A stretch of DNA of 64,000 bases from an uncultured Lachnospiraceae bacterium (lineage in GTDB: Bacteria > Bacillota > Clostridia > Lachnospirales > Lachnospiraceae). The notes under the pieces were generated by a model, which did not search any database, had not been told where the DNA came from, and worked only from the letters and a program-made list of their open reading frames with translations. The position numbers and the translations under genes were made by a program. The stretch is taken from the NCBI GenBank assembly GCA_902781505.1, contig CACZJL010000002.1, positions 151,138 to 215,137 on the forward strand, given 5' to 3'. Each line of letters opens with the position of its first letter. Within the stretch, counting starts at the first letter, position 1. Below, piece by piece: positions 60,460-64,000 of the stretch.

Positions 60460-61332
60460 ATGGAACCGAAGATTATTGCAGAGGAAAATTATATAGATAA
60501 GGCGCGGATTTTAGCGGAACGTCTGAACACGGAATATGAAGCAGTTCCTGATAAGGAAATCAATCGCAGCGTGAAGCGTGCCGGGGTTCCGGTCCTTCTT
60601 CTCACTAAAAAGGGCCTGTCCCTGACGGATGGTGAAACATCGCTCTTTGGTGATTTTACAGCGATGGAGCGCCGCATTAAGAAGAACAATCTGTATCATG
60701 AGATGATTGTGAAGGCGGCGAAGTTTAAGAAAATGCAGGCGGATCTGAATCGGGAAGAGCTGGTGGCGTTTGACGCAACCGCAGGTCTTGGAGAGGATTC
60801 CCTTCTTTTAGCGGCGGTTGGATTCCAGGTCGATTGCGTGGAGCATAATCCGATTACATTTCTCTTGCTTTCTGATGCATTGGAGCGGGCGAAGGCAGCC
60901 ACTGACTGTCCGGCTGTGTGTGAAGCGGCTTCCCGTATGAGGCTGCATCTGGGCGAGAGTATAGAAATATTGCGCCGACTCGCTGGGATGGCACGAGAGC
61001 AAGAAGATGAGGAAGCGACCGGGGACGGCGGCGAAGTGGCAGCGACCGGGGATGGCGGCGAAGTGGCCGCTGTAAGACAGCCGGATGTGATTTTCCTGGA
61101 TCCGATGTTTCCGGAGAGAAAGAAGTCTTCTCTCGTTAAGAAAAAGCTTCAGATGATTCAGTCGATGGAACCACCGGCAAGTGAAGAAGTGGAGCTCTTA
61201 GAAGCTGCAAAGGCAGCAGCTCCGTCTAAGATTATTGTGAAAAGACCGGTCAGGGGTGAGTATTTAGCGGGGGAAAAGCCAGATTATTCGATTGAGGGAA
61301 AAGTTATCAGATACGATTTGTTTAAGGAATAA
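60460..61332 (+). CDS. rsmJ: RsmJ-like 16S rRNA guanine-N2 methyltransferase
   Basis: A 290-residue SAM-dependent methyltransferase similar to RsmJ, which modifies G1516 of 16S rRNA. The motifs are FDATAGLGEDSLLLAAVGF (motif I), VEHNP, ALERAK, the catalytic IFLDPMFPERKKSSLVKK and KRPVRGEYL. Between them is an insertion of about 30 residues with a duplicated ATGDGGEVA unit. The start ATG at 60460 has no clear ribosome binding site. It follows the aminopropyltransferase by 34 bp and may be read through from it. It is a housekeeping type of gene and need not share the operon's function. Confidence 0.85.
   Translation: MEPKIIAEENYIDKARILAERLNTEYEAVPDKEINRSVKRAGVPVLLLTKKGLSLTDGETSLFGDFTAMERRIKKNNLYHEMIVKAAKFKKMQADLNREELVAFDATAGLGEDSLLLAAVGFQVDCVEHNPITFLLLSDALERAKAATDCPAVCEAASRMRLHLGESIEILRRLAGMAREQEDEEATGDGGEVAATGDGGEVAAVRQPDVIFLDPMFPERKKSSLVKKKLQMIQSMEPPASEEVELLEAAKAAAPSKIIVKRPVRGEYLAGEKPDYSIEGKVIRYDLFKE
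61015..61068 (+). repeat. 27-bp tandem duplication inside the RsmJ-like gene
   Basis: Two 27-bp copies (61015-61041, 61042-61068) differ at only two positions and encode ATGDGGEVA twice. The stretch is markedly GC-rich relative to the gene. Confidence 0.9.
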
Positions 61333-61379
61333 TAAGGGGAGTGGAAACAGGATTTTAGGATAAGAAAGAAGATTTGAGT

Positions 61380-62720
61380 ATGAAGACAACGACAAAGGAT
61401 ATGACAACAGGCAATATTTTCGGGCAATTACTGGCATTTGCTCTGCCGCTGATGATCGGCAATGTGTTTCAGATGATGTATAACACAGTGGACTCGATTG
61501 TCGTCGGTAATTTTGTCAGTACACAGGCGCTCGCAGCTGTTGGATCAACCACCATGATTGTCAATATGGCGGTGTTTTTCTTTAACGGATTTTCCGTGGG
61601 TGCAAGCGTTGTAATAGGGCGTTTTTTCGGAGCGAAGGACCTGAAATCACTGCACCGGGCGATTGAGACAACCATGACGCTGACGTTTATTATCAGCGTG
61701 ATTTTCACCGTTGTTTTTGCACTTCTTGTACCATTTATGCTCGATCTTATGGACACTCCGGCCGATGTTATGGCCGATGCGACAACCTACCTTCGCATCT
61801 TTTTTGCGGGAATTACGGGACTTCTGGTTTACAACATGGGAAGCGGCGTGCTTCGTGCTGTAGGTGACTCAACAAGACCACTGTATTTCCTTATACTGAC
61901 CAGTGTTATGAATATCGGGCTGGATGTATTGCTTGTCGTTGTGTTTCACCTTGGAATTGCAGGCGTGGCCTATGCAACCATCATTTCCCAGTTTGTTTCA
62001 GCCGTGCTGATCATGATTCTGCTTGTAAAAACGAGCGATATCTATCAGTTCAGTTTCAGAGATTGCGGGATTGATATGAAAATCCTTGGTCAGATTGTGC
62101 TCATCGGCCTGCCAAATGGAATCCAGTCGAGCATCACTGCATTTTCCAATGTATTCGTGCAGTCTTACGTAAACTTCTTCGGTTCGGCCGTGATGGCGGG
62201 ATGGTCTTGTTACAACAAGATCAACCAGTTTGTTATGCTGCCAATGCAGAGCGTTGCGATGGCAGCGACGACGTTTGTGTCACAGAATGTGGGTGCGAAG
62301 AATTTCAAACGAGCAAATAAAGGAACGAAGGCGTCGGTTCTTTTGACAGAAGCGGTGACGGTGATCATTGTTGTGGCTATCTGGCTTCTTGCAGCGCCGT
62401 CTGTTGCTTTGTTTAGTCAGGATGAGGCGGTCATCGAGGCCGGTGTGACCTTTATTCACTGGAACGTGTTCTTCCTGCTGTTTAACGTAGTGAATCACGT
62501 GCTTGCGGGTGCACTGCGCGGCCGAGGCGATTCGACCGGTCCGATGGTGATTATGCTGATTGGCTTCGTTGCTGTCAGACAGCTGTATCTGCATATTGTG
62601 ACGAGATTTGTGGCAAATACCGAGATTCTCGTCGGTTTAAGCTATCCGGTCGGCTGGGCACTGACCTGCTTTGTCGAGGTGGCTTACTATTTCTTAAAAT
62701 GGAATATAAAAGAGGATTGA
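61380..62720 (+). CDS. MATE family efflux transporter
   Basis: A multidrug and toxin extrusion-type secondary transporter with about 12 membrane helices. The region FALPLMIGNVFQMMYNTVDSIVVGNFV, shown here as FALPLMIGNVFQMMYNTVDS, and the repeats of LGIAGVAYATIISQ are typical. ATG at 61380 is chosen; a TTG start at 61374 is also in frame and the ribosome binding site is weak for both. The substrate is unknown. It follows rsmJ by about 47 bp. Confidence 0.9.
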   Translation: MKTTTKDMTTGNIFGQLLAFALPLMIGNVFQMMYNTVDSIVVGNFVSTQALAAVGSTTMIVNMAVFFFNGFSVGASVVIGRFFGAKDLKSLHRAIETTMTLTFIISVIFTVVFALLVPFMLDLMDTPADVMADATTYLRIFFAGITGLLVYNMGSGVLRAVGDSTRPLYFLILTSVMNIGLDVLLVVVFHLGIAGVAYATIISQFVSAVLIMILLVKTSDIYQFSFRDCGIDMKILGQIVLIGLPNGIQSSITAFSNVFVQSYVNFFGSAVMAGWSCYNKINQFVMLPMQSVAMAATTFVSQNVGAKNFKRANKGTKASVLLTEAVTVIIVVAIWLLAAPSVALFSQDEAVIEAGVTFIHWNVFFLLFNVVNHVLAGALRGRGDSTGPMVIMLIGFVAVRQLYLHIVTRFVANTEILVGLSYPVGWALTCFVEVAYYFLKWNIKED

Positions 62721-62721
62721 G

Positions 62722-62811
62722 GAGGGCGAGCTTGCGATTATTCCTGGATCGTCCGGAGCAGGAAAAACTAAGACACTTCCTTATAAAAAAACTTGCGAAA
62801 TATCCTCTTAG
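62722..62811 (+). pseudogene. Decayed fragment of an ABC transporter ATPase
   Basis: A 29-codon frame directly after the MATE gene reads EGELAIIPGSSGAGKTKTLPY before ending in a stop. This matches the Walker A region of ABC ATPases (GELxxIxGxSGAGKTT). There is no start codon, no rest of the domain, and two residues differ from the usual pattern. I take it as a relic of a deleted gene. Confidence 0.6.
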
Positions 62812-62868
62812 CAGATAAAATAGTATAAATTGTTTTAAAAAAATCTGGGGAAAAGGGGATTTTGAAAA

Positions 62869-63666
62869 ATGTCAGAATATGATGAGAGCCTAACAAAAAT
62901 CTGCATTGAAATCGTAAAACTTGCAGGAAAGCTGGACACTCAGGCACAGTCAACCTTTGCACAGCCGGCAACAGATCAGGAAATTGCATCCTGGGAGCAA
63001 AGAAACGGAGTGCAAATTCCAGAGCAGTATAAGAGCTGGTTAAAGATTACAAAGAACTGCAGACTGTTCGGCGGTCTTTTGGAATTATCCATGCCTTCTA
63101 TCACAGGAGGTTATTACAGCAATCTTGTGACAGATGATCTGGTTGTCATCGGAAACATGATTGGAGACGGTGAGCGCATCTGCTTTGTGAAGGCTACCGG
63201 CGAATTTGTTCGTTACGATCATGGTGGCGTAAGACAGATGGGAAATTTTGAAAACATTCTTTACTGGGCGCTTGAATTCCTGCGCCTGTCAGCAAATGAG
63301 CCAATGGAAAATGTGACGTTCGTGGCGAAGTATGAGTGGGACAGACGTGTTGCGGTAAATGGTTTCTGGAACCATGAACGTGAGCTCATTAATCAGGGCA
63401 AGTGTACAAGAGGCTGGAACCCGGATGAAATGGAAGAAATCATGAACATCAGTACAGAGACCGGAAATAAGCGTACTCAGGCAGTTTCGCCGAAAGTGAA
63501 GGCATTCGGTCAGTCCAACGTTGATGAGAATGGCTTCCCGATTCATTACGAATGCCACCGCATTCATGAATATTGGGAATATCCGGACGAAACCGCCGAC
63601 TGGAGAGTCTGTCAGGCTTTAACGCCGGAAGAACACATGCTTGGAGCGCATCAGTTCAGGAAGTAA
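62869..63666 (+). CDS. SUKH (SMI1/KNR4) family protein
   Basis: A 265-residue soluble protein. The N-terminal SUKH domain (about 30-150) has the pattern ATDQEIASWEQRNG followed by IPEQYKSWLKITKNCRLFGG and later GDGERICFVKATGEF. Bacterial SUKH proteins are often immunity proteins that neutralise contact-dependent or polymorphic toxins. The C-terminal 115 residues are not assigned and include a Trp-rich stretch. The start at 62869 follows GGGGAAAAGGGGAT. No toxin gene is visible in the window. A related gene follows at 63794. Confidence 0.78.
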   Translation: MSEYDESLTKICIEIVKLAGKLDTQAQSTFAQPATDQEIASWEQRNGVQIPEQYKSWLKITKNCRLFGGLLELSMPSITGGYYSNLVTDDLVVIGNMIGDGERICFVKATGEFVRYDHGGVRQMGNFENILYWALEFLRLSANEPMENVTFVAKYEWDRRVAVNGFWNHERELINQGKCTRGWNPDEMEEIMNISTETGNKRTQAVSPKVKAFGQSNVDENGFPIHYECHRIHEYWEYPDETADWRVCQALTPEEHMLGAHQFRK

Positions 63667-63712
63667 ATACGTGATTTCAATTCAATATCCGTGAAGAAAT
63701 ATGTAGAAATCA

Positions 63713-63747
63713 GGAGCAGTTACGATGTGTTAACTGCTCCGTTTTTT
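63713..63747 (+). terminator. Terminator between the two SUKH genes
   Basis: GGAGCAGTTA pairs with TAACTGCTCC, followed by GTTTTTT. Confidence 0.92.
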
Positions 63748-63793
63748 GAATGTATTTTGCCCACTCAGGGTAAACACCAGAAAGGAAAGACAA

Positions 63794-64000
63794 ATGTACA
63801 AAGATCTAACCGTTCCAGAAAACAACAGCTTAAAAAAAGAAATTAAAGAAATGCTTAGTTGGCTCGATAAAAAGGAAGCAGACAACGAGCTTGGCAGAAC
63901 CACCTTTGCCCCGGCCTGCACAGAAGAGAAAATGGCAGCCTGGGAATCGGCAAATGGCATCAAAATCCCAGAATCTTACAAAGAGTGGCTTCGGTTCACA
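63794..64000 (+). CDS. Second SUKH (SMI1/KNR4) family protein, N-terminal part
   Basis: The first 69 residues of a gene cut by the right window edge. ATG at 63794 follows AAAGGAAAG. The visible part (FAPACTEEKMAAWESANG, IKIPESYKEWL) is clearly related to the SUKH domain of the preceding gene (FAQPATDQEIASWEQRNG, IPEQYKSWL), so the two form a tandem pair that has diverged. The function is as uncertain as for the first copy. Confidence 0.75.
   Translation, partial: MYKDLTVPENNSLKKEIKEMLSWLDKKEADNELGRTTFAPACTEEKMAAWESANGIKIPESYKEWLRFT

Noticed and set aside
1..64000. tRNA or rRNA genes, prophage, insertion sequences
   Set aside because: Reading both strands by eye, I found no tRNA-like T-loop pairs, rRNA sequence, transposase or integrase motifs; a tRNA or IS search would be decisive.

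Overview
The window looks like a chromosomal segment of a strictly anaerobic, pectin-degrading member of the Lachnospiraceae (Clostridia), probably close to Lachnospira. The grounds are: an oxygen-sensitive ribonucleotide reductase with NrdR boxes, a Firmicutes L20 leader ahead of infC-rpmI-rplT, an ATT start on infC, strong AGGAGG ribosome binding sites, and several large secreted pectinases with Thr- or Pro-rich linkers. The species is inferred from gene content, not proven. I saw no rRNA, tRNA, CRISPR array, intact insertion sequence or prophage.

Layout. 1-2260: end of purL, then azlCD (branched-chain amino acid export). 2455-5991: an HPt protein followed by a large PAS-GGDEF(degenerate)-EAL-REC-PAS protein. 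6132-11853: a KDG kinase on the minus strand, then icd-hflX-folA and infC-rpmI-rplT. 12008-15150: a trigger-factor-like lipoprotein, then uppP and dut-nrdG on the minus strand. 15343-27877: a polysaccharide block with a YetA/PcRGLX-like lyase, a TM2 protein, a 1608-residue PL1-PL9 double pectate lyase, a GH94 phosphorylase and a secreted PL9 lyase. 28119-30435: thiSGH on the minus strand. 30816-40804: a radical SAM protein, a CbbX-like AAA protein, an SDR dehydrogenase, two LysR regulators, a DUF2156-GNAT fusion and a second membrane GGDEF(degenerate)-EAL protein. 40930-43600: thiE-thiD-cytX. 43848-46100: nrdD. 46442-56361: a cell-wall pectinesterase, a C_GCAxxG protein, an SGNH hydrolase, a second KDG-kinase-like protein, a cytidylate-kinase-like protein, a Nim/PNPOx-like flavoprotein and pckA. 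56574-62720: a polyamine operon (zinc-finger protein, AdoMet decarboxylase, DUF4178, DUF350, membrane aminopropyltransferase), then rsmJ and a MATE transporter. 62722-64000: a decayed ABC ATPase fragment and two SUKH (SMI1/KNR4) genes.

How it fits together. Outside the cell, the pectinesterase demethylates pectin, PL1 and PL9 lyases cleave polygalacturonate, and the SGNH protein may deacetylate. Inside, unsaturated uronates pass through dehydrogenase steps to 2-keto-3-deoxygluconate and are phosphorylated by KDG kinase. PckA and Icd belong to the central carbon metabolism that this feeds. A palindrome close to TGTAAGNNCTTACA recurs upstream of kdgK, the PL1-PL9 lyase, the pectinesterase, the SGNH gene and pckA, suggesting one LacI/CcpA-type regulator for the set.

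The points most worth a second look are the polyamine-DUF4178-DUF350 operon, this shared operator, a promoter-plus-terminator leader before thiS with no TPP aptamer, ThiS ending in Gly-Gly-Gln, and an inverted repeat that covers the ribosome binding site of the TM2 gene.
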